From Enterococcus mundtii (GTDB taxonomy: Bacteria; Bacillota; Bacilli; Lactobacillales; Enterococcaceae), in the NCBI RefSeq assembly GCF_002813755.1, contig NZ_CP018061.1, forward strand, positions 3,293,453 through 3,357,452: 64,000 nt of DNA, written 5' to 3'. The translations under genes were made by a program, and so were the position numbers. The notes beneath the pieces are model-generated. The model worked only from the letters and a program-made list of their open reading frames with translations, was not told the origin of the DNA and did no database searches. Of this stretch, positions 10,185-19,436 are shown piece after piece. Numbering within the stretch: the stretch's first letter is position 1; every line of letters starts with the position of its first letter.

Positions 10185-11096
10185 ATGGAAAAGAAACCGA
10201 TCAATGGAAAACAAGTGAATACGATGATTTCGGATCAGTATGAGATTTATCATGTAAAAGATATCGTTAGCCAAAACAAAACGGTTTATCATCATCATGA
10301 TTTCTATGAGATCCATGCTACTTTAGAAGGAGAAGCCATTTTTTATTTAGATGGTCGTCAGTTTACGATACAACCAGGAAATGTTTTGTTGATCCATTCA
10401 AGAGATCTGCATCGGATCGTTCGTCAATCAACTGACGTATTCGAGCGTGTCTACATGTTTATCACCCCTGCATTCTTAGAGAGTCGTTCCACCAAGTGGT
10501 CCAATCTATCCGCCTGTTTTTGGCCGATCGGTGAACGCCGAAGCCGGATATTACATATTGAACCACAAGTACTAAAAGAAAAACTTTCTTTTATCGACCA
10601 AACGTTGGATCGAAAAGATTATGGTGCAGATATTCGTTATGAACAAGCGCTAGTCGAATATTTGATTTTTCTCAACCGTATGGTACAGATCGAAGAACAT
10701 ATTTCGGAAGAAAATTTCACTGTACCGAATGAACGGTTAGAAAAAATGATTCAATTTGTCGCAAAGAATTTGAGTGAACCGCTCTCCCTCAAACAAATGG
10801 AAAAAGAATTTTTCATCAGTAAATATCACGTGACTCGCGAATTCAAAAAACATACTGGTTTTACCTTTCATCAATACGTGATGAAGAAAAAACTACTTTA
10901 TTCAAAACAACTATTAAGAGAGTACGGCAGCTCAAGTTCCGTGTATAGTAAATGTGGTTTCGCCTCCTATCCTCATTATTTACGCGCATTCAAAACCGAA
11001 TTTGGCGTAACTCCCAAAGAATTTTTGAAAAAAGATCTGGCAGGAGAGTTTGTTCATTATACGCATTATGAAGAAGAAAACAAAGATCCCTTTTAA
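10185..11096 (+). CDS. AraC-family transcriptional regulator with cupin sensor
   Basis: 303-aa regulator. The N-terminal cupin (about 20-110) has the HHHDFYEIH metal/sugar pocket and the PGNVLLIHSRDLH strand. The C-terminal pair of helix-turn-helix motifs (about 195-290) includes LSLKQMEKEFFISKYHVTRE and the family signature around YPHYLRAFKTEFGVTPKEF. It is co-directional with the TRAP operon after a 58-base gap with its own AAGGGGG site. It probably activates the GH105-TRAP operon in response to imported uronate; this is inferred from position. Confidence 0.88.
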   Translation: MEKKPINGKQVNTMISDQYEIYHVKDIVSQNKTVYHHHDFYEIHATLEGEAIFYLDGRQFTIQPGNVLLIHSRDLHRIVRQSTDVFERVYMFITPAFLESRSTKWSNLSACFWPIGERRSRILHIEPQVLKEKLSFIDQTLDRKDYGADIRYEQALVEYLIFLNRMVQIEEHISEENFTVPNERLEKMIQFVAKNLSEPLSLKQMEKEFFISKYHVTREFKKHTGFTFHQYVMKKKLLYSKQLLREYGSSSSVYSKCGFASYPHYLRAFKTEFGVTPKEFLKKDLAGEFVHYTHYEEENKDPF

Positions 11097-11117
11097 ATTG
11101 ACGTTCTTTCCGATATA

Positions 11118-11134
11118 ATTTCCTATATAGAAAT
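11118..11134. promoter_or_regulatory. putative IclR operator, copy 1
   Basis: ATTTCCTATATAGAAAT is a near-perfect palindrome 13 bases ahead of the iclR start codon and overlapping its Shine-Dalgarno side. The same pattern recurs at 11976-11992 in front of the KDPG aldolase gene, suggesting autoregulation. Confidence 0.6.
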
Positions 11135-11147
11135 AGGAGAGTGGAAT

Positions 11148-11909
11148 ATGGAAAATAAAAAACCTTATGGAACCGTTCTAATCAAAGCTTCACATATTTT
11201 AGATTATTTAGCAGAGCATCCAGATGCTTCATTACAAGAAATTGCGAAAGGTATCGACATGACGTCGTCTACTACATTAAAAATTTTAGATACGTTATCC
11301 TTGATTGGTTATGTAAATAAAAATCAAGAAAAAAATTATCGTTTAGGCGGAAAACTGGTCCGATATGCAAACAAAAATATCGATCAAATCGATCTAGTTG
11401 AACGCACTTTGCCATTTTTGGAAAAACTACAACAAACAATTGACGAAACTATTCATCTAGGTATTTTAGACAACAACGAGATTCTCTATGTCAATAAGTT
11501 GGACCCTAAAAATCAAACGATCCGTATGTCTTCAAAAATCGGTATCACGAGACCTTTATATAGTTCAGCAATGGGGAAAGCCGTCTTGGCGCATTTTACG
11601 GAAGAGCAATATCAACAGTATATTGAAAAATGTCCTCTGATCCCATTCACTGAATATACGATTACCAATCCGTTAAAACTAAAAAAAGAGATCCAGCAAG
11701 TCAAACAAACAAAAATCGCCTTCGATGATGAAGAAGTCGAAAAAGATATTTTTTGCATCGGTACCTCTTTAATTCATGAGAACCAAGTGGTTGGAGCGTT
11801 TAGTGTCAGTATGCCGAAATACCGATTAAGTGAAGAAAGCAAAGCTCAAATCATTCAAACGATCCTGCAAACGAAAGAAGAAATCGAAAAAACTTTTGAA
11901 AAAAACTAA
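11148..11909 (+). CDS. IclR-family transcriptional regulator (KdgR-like)
   Basis: 253-aa repressor. The N-terminal winged helix (about 10-70) contains ASLQEIAKGIDMTSSTTLKIL, and the C-terminal IclR effector domain (about 80-250) contains GITRPLYSSAMGKAVLA and the D-x-E-E-x-x-x-D-I-F-C-I-G stretch. IclR proteins next to kdg/kdu genes usually sense 2-keto-3-deoxygluconate. It lies between the import operon and the kdg/kdu operon, and a shared 17-bp motif precedes it and the next operon. The KdgR role is inferred. Confidence 0.88.
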   Translation: MENKKPYGTVLIKASHILDYLAEHPDASLQEIAKGIDMTSSTTLKILDTLSLIGYVNKNQEKNYRLGGKLVRYANKNIDQIDLVERTLPFLEKLQQTIDETIHLGILDNNEILYVNKLDPKNQTIRMSSKIGITRPLYSSAMGKAVLAHFTEEQYQQYIEKCPLIPFTEYTITNPLKLKKEIQQVKQTKIAFDDEEVEKDIFCIGTSLIHENQVVGAFSVSMPKYRLSEESKAQIIQTILQTKEEIEKTFEKN

Positions 11910-11916
11910 AAAGCGT

Positions 11917-11944
11917 TTGCATTTTTTTATTCCTGCCGTATAAT
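11917..11944 (+). promoter_or_regulatory. promoter of the kdg/kdu operon
   Basis: TTGCAT (11917-11922), a 16-base spacer and TATAAT (11939-11944). The -35 region overlaps AAAAAGCGTTTGCA, a weak cre-like sequence (9 of 12 positions), so CcpA could compete with polymerase. Confidence 0.72.
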
Positions 11945-11975
11945 GAAGATGTAAATTTCTTTATTGTAAACTATA

Positions 11976-11992
11976 ATTTCCAAATAAGAAAT
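11976..11992. promoter_or_regulatory. putative IclR operator, copy 2
   Basis: ATTTCCAAATAAGAAAT shares both outer half-sites and flanking TATA/GGG bases with the copy before iclR. It lies downstream of the promoter and just ahead of the ribosome site, a road-block position. Confidence 0.6.
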
Positions 11993-12002
11993 GGGTGGGA
12001 AA

Positions 12003-12647
12003 ATGAAAAAAATGGATATCTTATCTCGTTTGAAACAAGCGGGAGTTATTGCAGTCGTACGAGGAGCAACAAATGAAGAAGCGCTGAATGCTTGTCACGC
12101 GATTATCAAAGGCGGACTAACTGGCATTGAGTTGACCTTCACCGTGCCACAAGCAGATCGGGTAATTAAAGAACTAGTAGAAACATACAAAGACCAACAG
12201 GATGTGGTGATCGGTGCAGGGACAGTGTTGGATGCTATTACTGCGCGTTTAGCGATTTTAGCAGGTGCTGAGTATATCGTCAGCCCCTGTTTTGATCAGG
12301 AAACCGCAGAACTATGCAATTTATACCAAATCCCTTATTTACCAGGATGTATGACGATCGATGAAATCAAAACAGCGCTAAAAAGTGGCGTAGACATCGT
12401 CAAACTATTTCCTGGAAGTGCTTTCGGTCCAAGTATCATCTCTGCATTCAAAGCGCCGATGCCCCATGTCAATATCATGCCTACTGGTGGGGTCAGTTTA
12501 GAAAACATGCAAGAATGGTTTGAGGCAGGCGTGATCACTGTTGGTGTTGGTGGGAACTTGTTGGCTCCAGCAGCTCATGGAGATTTTGAGGAAGTGACAA
12601 AAGTCGCACAACAATATGCGGCAAAAATGAAAGAAATTACGAGGTAA
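12003..12647 (+). CDS. 2-dehydro-3-deoxy-phosphogluconate (KDPG) aldolase
   Basis: Class I aldolase splitting KDPG into pyruvate and glyceraldehyde-3-phosphate, the last step of uronate breakdown. The Schiff-base lysine is in VDIVKLFPGSAFGPS, with the base Glu in GLTGIELTFTVP near residue 40 and the phosphate-binding MPTGGV. About 214 aa, normal for Eda/KdgA. I use ATG 12003 after GGGTGGGA; the upstream in-frame ATG 11991 overlaps the ribosome site and operator. First gene of the kdgA-kdgK-kduI-kduD operon. Confidence 0.95.
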   Translation: MKKMDILSRLKQAGVIAVVRGATNEEALNACHAIIKGGLTGIELTFTVPQADRVIKELVETYKDQQDVVIGAGTVLDAITARLAILAGAEYIVSPCFDQETAELCNLYQIPYLPGCMTIDEIKTALKSGVDIVKLFPGSAFGPSIISAFKAPMPHVNIMPTGGVSLENMQEWFEAGVITVGVGGNLLAPAAHGDFEEVTKVAQQYAAKMKEITR

Positions 12648-12653
12648 CCGCTC

Positions 12654-13661
12654 ATGGGAAGAGTCGTGACACTCGGAGAGATCATGCTACGCTTGTCGAC
12701 AGAACAGGGACAACGGTTACAAGACAGTGATCATTTTTGCGCGCATTATGGCGGTGGGGAAGCGAATGTCGCGATCTCATTAGCAAATTATGGACATACG
12801 GTTTCGTTCATGTCAAAAGTCCCAGAACATTCCCTGGGTCTGGCAGTCGAAAAACACTTACGAAGCTATGGGGTAGATACTAGTCTACTGCTGAAAGGCG
12901 GCCCTCGGCTTGGCACATATTATATGGAAACAGGGATCGGTGAACGTGCGGCTTCAGTCATTTATGATCGTGCCGGTTCCAGTTTCGCGGTGATGGGTTG
13001 CTTGGAATGGTCATTGGAGGACTGTTTCAAGGGAGTTGATCTATTCCATGTTTCAGGAATCACACCGGCATTATCAGAAAAGTGGCGAGGGTTGACAAAA
13101 GAACTCATGGAAGCAGCCAAACAAGCAGGCTGTCAAATCAGTTTTGATATCAATTATCGGGGCAAGTTGTGGACACAACAAGAAGCGGGTAAAGCGTTAG
13201 AACAATTATTACCACTCGTGGATATTTGTTCAGCCGGTGAGATGGATGCGCTTTATTTGTTAGGGATAGCAAAAGCACCTGAAACGACAGTAAATCCACT
13301 TATTTATTATTACGAAAAAATGCAAGAAAGATTTCCCAACATCCAAACGTTTTACTCAACCAAACGTACGGTGCATTCAGCGAGTGAAAATGATCTACAA
13401 GGTACTTTGTGGATGAAGGATAGCTATTTCGAATCGCCCCTTCATCAAGTCACTTCGATCGTTGATCGTGTGGGTGGAGGAGATGCGTTTGCTGGGGGAT
13501 TGCTTCATGGAATTTTAGAAGAGATGCAACCACAAGCAATTATTGATTTTGCGACAGCAGCCTCTGCGTTGAAACACACGATCCATGGAGATTGCAACCA
13601 ATTCAATCAAGCAGAAGTTGCTAGTTTTATCGCTAGCGGTTCTGGAAAAATCATTCGATAA
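12654..13661 (+). CDS. 2-keto-3-deoxygluconate kinase (PfkB family)
   Basis: 335-aa PfkB/ribokinase-type sugar kinase that phosphorylates 2-keto-3-deoxygluconate to KDPG. The N-terminal GGGEANVAISLANYG motif and the C-terminal anion-hole/catalytic signature DRVGGGDAFAGGLLHG (Asp as base) are intact. It lies six bases after the aldolase and its product is the aldolase substrate. The position between kdgA and kduI supports KDG rather than fructose as the substrate. Confidence 0.92.
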   Translation: MGRVVTLGEIMLRLSTEQGQRLQDSDHFCAHYGGGEANVAISLANYGHTVSFMSKVPEHSLGLAVEKHLRSYGVDTSLLLKGGPRLGTYYMETGIGERAASVIYDRAGSSFAVMGCLEWSLEDCFKGVDLFHVSGITPALSEKWRGLTKELMEAAKQAGCQISFDINYRGKLWTQQEAGKALEQLLPLVDICSAGEMDALYLLGIAKAPETTVNPLIYYYEKMQERFPNIQTFYSTKRTVHSASENDLQGTLWMKDSYFESPLHQVTSIVDRVGGGDAFAGGLLHGILEEMQPQAIIDFATAASALKHTIHGDCNQFNQAEVASFIASGSGKIIR

Positions 13662-13677
13662 AGGAGAGTCTAACAAC

Positions 13678-14520
13678 ATGCAAGAAATGGAAACACGTTA
13701 TACACATAGCCCAGAGGATATCCGTCATTATTCAACAGAACAATTGAGAAATGAATTTTTGGTAGAGAAAGTATTTGTTCCAGGGAAAATCAGTCTTACT
13801 TATACGCACAATGATCGTATGATCTTCGGCGGTGTAACACCAACAACTAGTCCATTAGAAATCAAACTAGATAAAGAACTAGGTGTTACTTATTTCTTAG
13901 AACGTCGCGAGCTTGGTGTGATCAACATCGGCGGACCTGGATTCATTGAAATCGACGGTGAAAAAGAAGAAATGAAGAAACAAGATGGGTATTACATCGG
14001 TAAAGAAACGGAGCATGTAGTCTTCTCCTCTGTAGATCCAGAGAATCCTGCAAAATTTTACATCAGTTCTGTGCCAGCACATCACAAATATCCAAATGTA
14101 AAAATCAGCATCGATCAAGTGAAACCCATGGAAACAGGCGAAGGCGTCACATTGAATGAGCGTAAAATCTACCAATATATCCATCCAAACGTCTGTGAAA
14201 GCTGTCAATTACAGATGGGTTATACCATTTTAGAACCGGGTAGTTCATGGAACACGATGCCTTGCCATACGCATGAACGTCGCATGGAAGCGTATGTTTA
14301 CTTTGATTATGCAAATGAAGATACACGTGTGTTCCATATGATGGGTAAACCAGATGAAACCAAACATTTAGTCGTAGATAATGAACAAGCCGTGATTTCA
14401 CCAAGCTGGTCGATCCACTCAGGTGTTGGCACAAGCAATTATTCGTTTATCTGGGCAATGTGTGGGGAAAATATCACCTATACAGATATGGATATGGTAT
14501 CAATGGATCAATTGAAATAG
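13678..14520 (+). CDS. kduI: 5-dehydro-4-deoxy-D-glucuronate isomerase
   Basis: Zinc-dependent cupin that isomerises 4-deoxy-5-keto-uronate (formed spontaneously from released unsaturated uronate) to 2,5-diketo-3-deoxygluconate. The metal motif PCHTHERRMEAYVYFD (His, His, Glu) near residue 194 is diagnostic of KduI. The 280-aa length is standard. I start it at ATG 13678 after AAAGGAGAG; an in-frame upstream ATG at 13585 lies inside the kinase gene. The product is the substrate of KduD, encoded next. Confidence 0.96.
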   Translation: MQEMETRYTHSPEDIRHYSTEQLRNEFLVEKVFVPGKISLTYTHNDRMIFGGVTPTTSPLEIKLDKELGVTYFLERRELGVINIGGPGFIEIDGEKEEMKKQDGYYIGKETEHVVFSSVDPENPAKFYISSVPAHHKYPNVKISIDQVKPMETGEGVTLNERKIYQYIHPNVCESCQLQMGYTILEPGSSWNTMPCHTHERRMEAYVYFDYANEDTRVFHMMGKPDETKHLVVDNEQAVISPSWSIHSGVGTSNYSFIWAMCGENITYTDMDMVSMDQLK

Positions 14521-14535
14521 GAAAGGAAGATAAAA

Positions 14536-15339
14536 ATGTCATTCAATATGGATATGTTTCGTTTAGACAATAAAGTCGCTTTAATCACCGGTGCGGTATA
14601 CGGAATCGGTTTTGAGATCGCTCGCTCATTAGCAGAAGCTGGAGCGACGATCGTCTTCAATAATTTAACTCAGGAATCAGTAGATGAAGGGATTGCCAAC
14701 TACAAAGAAATTGGCATCGAAGCAAAAGGCTATGTTTGTGATGTGACGGATGAGTCAGCAGTACAAGCAATGGTCCAGCAAATCAAAGCAGAAGTTGGTC
14801 CAATCGATATTTTGGTCAACAATGCAGGTATCATCAAACGTACACCAATGATCGAAATGGATGCGGCGGATTTCCGTCAAGTCATCGACGTAGACTTGAA
14901 CGCACCATTTATCATGTCGAAAGCAGTCATCCCAGATATGATTGAAAAAGGTGGCGGGAAAATCATCAATATTTGTTCAATGATGAGTGAACTTGGCCGT
15001 GAGACAGTAAGTGCTTATGCTGCTGCTAAAGGCGGATTAAAAATGTTGACGAAAAACATTGCTTCAGAATATGGTCAGTACAACATTCAATGTAATGGGA
15101 TCGGACCTGGCTATATCGCGACGCCGCAAACAGCGCCATTAAGAGAAACACAAGAAAACGGGGAGCGTCATCCATTTGACCAATTTATCGTTGGGCGTAC
15201 ACCAGCTGCACGTTGGGGCGACCCAATCGACTTAGCTGGCCCATCTGTCTTCCTAGCATCACGTGCCTCTGATTTTGTTAACGGACATATCTTGTATGTA
15301 GATGGCGGTATCTTAGCTTATATCGGAAAACAACCATAA
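14536..15339 (+). CDS. kduD: 2-dehydro-3-deoxy-D-gluconate 5-dehydrogenase
   Basis: Short-chain dehydrogenase reducing 2,5-diketo-3-deoxygluconate to KDG. The Rossmann motif TGAVYGIG is near residue 18, NNAG near 92, and the catalytic Ser (NICSMMS) and Tyr-x3-Lys (AYAAAKGG) are all present. At 267 aa it closes the operon, and a 14-bp terminator stem follows. Confidence 0.94.
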   Translation: MSFNMDMFRLDNKVALITGAVYGIGFEIARSLAEAGATIVFNNLTQESVDEGIANYKEIGIEAKGYVCDVTDESAVQAMVQQIKAEVGPIDILVNNAGIIKRTPMIEMDAADFRQVIDVDLNAPFIMSKAVIPDMIEKGGGKIINICSMMSELGRETVSAYAAAKGGLKMLTKNIASEYGQYNIQCNGIGPGYIATPQTAPLRETQENGERHPFDQFIVGRTPAARWGDPIDLAGPSVFLASRASDFVNGHILYVDGGILAYIGKQP

Positions 15340-15348
15340 CAAACAAAG

Positions 15349-15379
15349 AATGACGAGTGCATCGTATGCACTCGTCATT
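15349..15379. terminator. bidirectional terminator between kduD and fni
   Basis: Perfect 14-bp stem (15349-15362 and 15366-15379, core GACGAGTGCAT) with a 3-base loop. A-rich sequence lies on one side and T-rich on the other, as expected between convergent operons. Confidence 0.85.
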
Positions 15380-15380
15380 T

Positions 15381-16424
15381 TTATTTGCGTCGACCATATT
15401 TTGATAATGGGATGTCTCTGGCTTCACACCATTCTTTGACAGGGCCAGACAAAATCAAGGATTGTTTTGTTAAATCACTTGTTTTTGTTGCACCGACCAT
15501 GGCATAGAGCATTCGTAGTTCTTCTTGCCACTGTGCCATAAGAGCAATCGTCTCCTCGATCCCGTGTGTCATGTAGTGCGTCAAGATCGTTCCGGAAATC
15601 CCTACAGCGTTCGCACCAAGACACAATGCTTTAAAGATATCATAAGCATTTCGTATGCCACCCGAAGCAATGATTTCGGCATGTGTATTCGCTTCGTTTG
15701 CTTCAAGTAAGGAGGACACAGTAGACTGTCCCCAATCCGTCAAATAAGCCAATTCACGCTTTTTACGTCGAGCGTTTTCGATTTGCGTGAAGCTCGTTCC
15801 GCTACGTCCACTGACGTCAATCGTCTTGATACCTAGTTCAGACAGTTCAATGATGGTTTCCCTCGTCATCCCAAAGCCCACTTCTTTTACGATCACTGGC
15901 ACATCAAGAGTTTGTTGGATTTCTGAGATCAGTTCTTTCCACTGCGAAAAATCGCGATCCCCTTCAGGCATGACTAATTCTTGTGGTGCATTTAAATGGA
16001 TCTGTAACGCATCCGCTTGGAAGAGTTCTACAGCTTCTTGGGCACGTGCGACAGAAGTACCAGCACCGACATTCGCTAAAATCTTCCCTTCAGGATAGAC
16101 ATCTCGCATCACCGTATAAGAATCTTCCAAGGAAGGATCTTTCAAGGCGGCGCTGACAGAACCGGTAGCAATCATCAACCCAGCACTTTTAGCAATCTGT
16201 GCAAGGTCATGATTGATCTTTTTTGTTTTTTCGCTACCGCCAGTCATGGCATTGATATAGAAAGGACTAGAAAGAGTAAAACCTGCAACTTCTGTTTTCA
16301 AAGACACGTCATCAACCTTGCTTTGTGGAAGTGGACGATGAACAAGTCGAACGAAGTCAAATTCATTTATCTGTTTGTTGTGAAATGCTTTAGCTAATGA
16401 TACATGTTCATCTTTTCGATTCAT
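15381..16424 (-). CDS. fni: type 2 isopentenyl-diphosphate delta-isomerase
   Basis: FMN- and NADPH-dependent enzyme interconverting isopentenyl and dimethylallyl diphosphate. 347 aa; motifs include the N-terminal RKDEHVSLA, INAMTGGSEKTKKIN, KEVGFGMT and the FMN-phosphate site IASGGIRNAYD. Last gene of the mevalonate operon. Its start overlaps the phosphomevalonate kinase stop by four bases (ATGA), indicating coupled translation. Confidence 0.96.
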   Translation of the reverse strand: MNRKDEHVSLAKAFHNKQINEFDFVRLVHRPLPQSKVDDVSLKTEVAGFTLSSPFYINAMTGGSEKTKKINHDLAQIAKSAGLMIATGSVSAALKDPSLEDSYTVMRDVYPEGKILANVGAGTSVARAQEAVELFQADALQIHLNAPQELVMPEGDRDFSQWKELISEIQQTLDVPVIVKEVGFGMTRETIIELSELGIKTIDVSGRSGTSFTQIENARRKKRELAYLTDWGQSTVSSLLEANEANTHAEIIASGGIRNAYDIFKALCLGANAVGISGTILTHYMTHGIEETIALMAQWQEELRMLYAMVGATKTSDLTKQSLILSGPVKEWCEARDIPLSKYGRRK

Positions 16425-17506
16425 AACTTGTCCTCTTTCTGTTGATGGTAGACATGTAATGGAAGCGGGGTGATCTCAGCTTCTTCCCAAGCACTCATCA
16501 ATGGAAGGATACCTGATTTTTGGTCCACGATCACGATGCCACAATCCCCACCGCCAGCGCCAGAAGATTTCGCCGCACCTTCAAATTGTTCAGCTAAACA
16601 ACACAGTTTATTTAATGCTGGTGTTTCGATCAACACACCAGTGATGGCAGACAGATCACGCAATAATTCACGATTTTTACGAATCATTTCTTGGATCAAA
16701 GCAACATCGTTTTCTTTAAAACCTTGGATCATCGTGTTGACGCAAAGCGTACTATCTTCAAGGAATTGTTGATACGCCGCCATTTTATCTTCACGAGAGC
16801 GATGTACTTGGTCCACTAAGTCGGAAGTAGAGGCAGGACTACCGGTCCAACCAATCAATAAACGGAGATCTTCCGGAGTGTGTAAGGATTCAATAGATAA
16901 ACCAGGCCAATCAAGCGCTAATAATTCACTGATCGTTTTACTTGATTCTTGTTCTTTGAGCCATTGGTGGTCAAAAGTGGAGAAGGCGATCCAACCACCA
17001 TAACAGCTAGCCGCAATATCGCCACAAGAACCATTGTCTTGGACAGCTAGATTAGCTAAGGCTGCAATTTTAAAAATCTCAAACTGAGATAAATTCAGTG
17101 CGTAAAATTGGTTCAATGCTCGAACCGTCGCTACCGCTACTGCGCCACTAGAACCTAGTCCATACTTTCTGCCGTTTGAGCTATCTAATTCACTGGTTAC
17201 CTTCAAATCATAAAATGAAAGAAGAATGTTTTTTTCCTGTGCATATTTCTCAGTTAAACGTATAGCAGCAAGGATATAATGGAACGGGTTTTCACGGATA
17301 TCTAGAACAAGTTCGCCTTTTCGTCTTGTCCAACGCACAGGCATCTCGCTATATTGTGCAGATTGGATACTTCCTACTTTCCGAGCAGCTTCCACTGTTA
17401 CTGTGACGAATTGATCGACTGCCACGATGATTGCAGGATGCCCCGTTTCGACAACTGCGTATTCTCCAGCGATATAAAGTTTTCCAGGTGCAGATACTTC
17501 AACCAT
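16421..17506 (-). CDS. mvaK2: phosphomevalonate kinase
   Basis: GHMP-family kinase making mevalonate-5-diphosphate. 361 aa; N-terminal APGKLYIAGEYAVVETGHPA, the ATP-binding YGLGSSGAVAVATVRA near residue 135, and the C-terminal KSSGAGGGDCGIV motif. It sits 12 bases after mvaD. The C-terminal GAGGGDCG and the lack of a mevalonate-kinase ERGMGSS motif separate it from MvaK1. Confidence 0.95.
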   Translation of the reverse strand: MVEVSAPGKLYIAGEYAVVETGHPAIIVAVDQFVTVTVEAARKVGSIQSAQYSEMPVRWTRRKGELVLDIRENPFHYILAAIRLTEKYAQEKNILLSFYDLKVTSELDSSNGRKYGLGSSGAVAVATVRALNQFYALNLSQFEIFKIAALANLAVQDNGSCGDIAASCYGGWIAFSTFDHQWLKEQESSKTISELLALDWPGLSIESLHTPEDLRLLIGWTGSPASTSDLVDQVHRSREDKMAAYQQFLEDSTLCVNTMIQGFKENDVALIQEMIRKNRELLRDLSAITGVLIETPALNKLCCLAEQFEGAAKSSGAGGGDCGIVIVDQKSGILPLMSAWEEAEITPLPLHVYHQQKEDKL

Positions 17507-17518
17507 AACAATCTCCCT

Positions 17519-18496
17519 TTATTCAATAATCGTGATTCCTTGCCCAGCATGAGCAAGAATCACTTGTTGACGGCTAAATAATTCAATGAATTTTGCTTGA
17601 ACAGCCGTTTGATTTTTCTTTTCAACTAATACTTTGACGTTTGGACCTGCATCCATCGTGAAATAGCAAGGAATGCCTGAAGCACGTAGTTCACGAACTG
17701 CTTGCATCGCCTTCAGACTATCTGGAGACCAGTAGGTGAAGGGTGGATTAGCCGCTAACGTGGTGCCGTGCATTTTTAACCCGTTTCGCTCCATGACTTC
17801 GCCCACTGTTTGGAACGACTTTTCAGCGATTGCTTGTTTCAGCTCCATTAGATCTGTTTCGACTGAATCAAGCCACCCTTGATAAAAATGCGAAGTTTCC
17901 ACTGTTCGACGCATCCCATCACGACTAGATACATCTTTTTGTTGATCATTGATCAATACAAATACCATGGCGAGTTCGTCTTCAAATCCATTAGAAGGGA
18001 TTTGTTGCGCATATGAAGTTTGGTCATCATGCCCTTTTTCCCATTCCACGAAGCCACCAAAAATACTACGACAAGCCGAACCAGAACCCCGACGAGCGAG
18101 TCTGGACAGGGCTTGTTTATCCAATTCTAGTCCTAGGGCTTCATTACAGGCGCCAGCTAACGCAGCTAGACCGCTTGCAGAAGAAGCTAAACCTGCGGCT
18201 GTTGGAACAAAGTTATGGCTGATCACTTTTGCGCGTTTGTTTGTATTCGCTTGTATGCGTACAAGATCAAGGAAGCGACTGATTTTTTTTGTTGCTGCTT
18301 CTGTTTGTAATTCATGATCTAAATAGAACAGATCGTCTGTGAACGAATCTGAAAAAATCACTTCGGTTTCTGTATAAAAGGCATCGAGAGTGAGAGATAA
18401 ACTGTTGTTCATCGGAAGAATCAATTCTTCGTTTTCCTTGCCCCAATATTTGATCAAGGCGATATTTGTATAAGCACGGGCTTTACCACTAAGCAT
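17519..18496 (-). CDS. mvaD: diphosphomevalonate decarboxylase
   Basis: ATP-dependent decarboxylase producing isopentenyl diphosphate. 325 aa. Hallmarks are ALIKYWGK near the N-terminus, LPMNNSLSLTLD, AAGLASSASGLAALA for ATP, RRGSGSACRSIFGGFVEW, and the late TMDAGPNVKVL. Its start overlaps the mvaK1 end by eight bases. Confidence 0.97.
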   Translation of the reverse strand: MLSGKARAYTNIALIKYWGKENEELILPMNNSLSLTLDAFYTETEVIFSDSFTDDLFYLDHELQTEAATKKISRFLDLVRIQANTNKRAKVISHNFVPTAAGLASSASGLAALAGACNEALGLELDKQALSRLARRGSGSACRSIFGGFVEWEKGHDDQTSYAQQIPSNGFEDELAMVFVLINDQQKDVSSRDGMRRTVETSHFYQGWLDSVETDLMELKQAIAEKSFQTVGEVMERNGLKMHGTTLAANPPFTYWSPDSLKAMQAVRELRASGIPCYFTMDAGPNVKVLVEKKNQTAVQAKFIELFSRQQVILAHAGQGITIIE

Positions 18497-19436
18497 AGGT
18501 ATGTACTCCTAATCCTTGAATCCAAGTTTCAGCTGCGCCTGCTTGTATTAGTGCGTGGCTGATTTCTTGAGCTTCTGTTTTTGTTTGTGCTAAAGCAATC
18601 ATACATCCACCACGTCCGCCACCGGTCAATTTTGCACCTAAAGCGCCAGCAGTACGTGCGGTAGCGATCAGAGTGTCTAAAAAGTCATTACTGATCGTCA
18701 AACTTTTTAGAATGCGCTGGGCATCATTCATTGCTTCAGCTAGCTTTTCTGGTGAGTTGTCGATAATTGCTTTTTTAGCTTGTTTCGTCAAGTATCCTAG
18801 TTGTTGGATTTTTTGTCCAGTTTTCTGCGCATCTTTTTCAAAAAGGTGAGCCACATCTTTCACCGCTGCACGTGTTTGACCTTTGATTCCCGTATCAGCA
18901 ACGATCAAAAAAGCATCGATATTCAACGCAAAATAATCAAAAGGATGGCCTTTTGTAAAATAAATCGGTTCGTATCCACTTGTTGCGGCAGCATCGATTC
19001 CACTGGGGTTTCCATGTGCGATTTTTTCAGAAACTTGCACATGTGCCAATAATTGTTCTCGTGATAATGGCAACTCATAGGCAGAATAAAAAGCTCGTGT
19101 GATCGCAGTGGCTACAGCTGCACTGGAACCCATCCCACGTTCTGCAGGGATGGTGCTTTCAATTGTTAAACGCAATGTGTCTTGCACATGGTAGTGAGTT
19201 TTCAGTCCAGCAATCAGCTGTTTGATATTGTTCAACGCATGTGGTGCGTCATTTAAATTTCCTATATAGTAGGAAGAAATAAGTTGATCTTTATTGAATG
19301 ATGGGAGTGCTTCAAGTGTAGCCGTTACTTTTGTTGCATAAAACGGAAAGGCAATGGCAGGCTCGCCGTAAACGACAGCATGCTCACCCATTAAAATCAG
19401 TTTTCCACTCGATTCCCCTTGGCCATGAATTGCCAT
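18489..19436 (-). CDS. mvaK1: mevalonate kinase
   Basis: GHMP kinase phosphorylating mevalonate, first enzyme of this operon. Motifs: GKLILMGEHAVVYGEPAIAFP, AERGMGSSAAVATAI, and KLTGGGRGGCMIAL near the C-terminus. I choose ATG 19436 because AAGGAG lies seven bases upstream; the more distal in-frame start at 19478 has no such site. About 315 aa. HMG-CoA synthase and reductase are not in the window. Confidence 0.96.
   Translation of the reverse strand: MAIHGQGESSGKLILMGEHAVVYGEPAIAFPFYATKVTATLEALPSFNKDQLISSYYIGNLNDAPHALNNIKQLIAGLKTHYHVQDTLRLTIESTIPAERGMGSSAAVATAITRAFYSAYELPLSREQLLAHVQVSEKIAHGNPSGIDAAATSGYEPIYFTKGHPFDYFALNIDAFLIVADTGIKGQTRAAVKDVAHLFEKDAQKTGQKIQQLGYLTKQAKKAIIDNSPEKLAEAMNDAQRILKSLTISNDFLDTLIATARTAGALGAKLTGGGRGGCMIALAQTKTEAQEISHALIQAGAAETWIQGLGVHTYA

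Noticed and set aside
15787..16098. 103-codon plus-strand frame inside fni
   Set aside because: Antisense shadow of fni.
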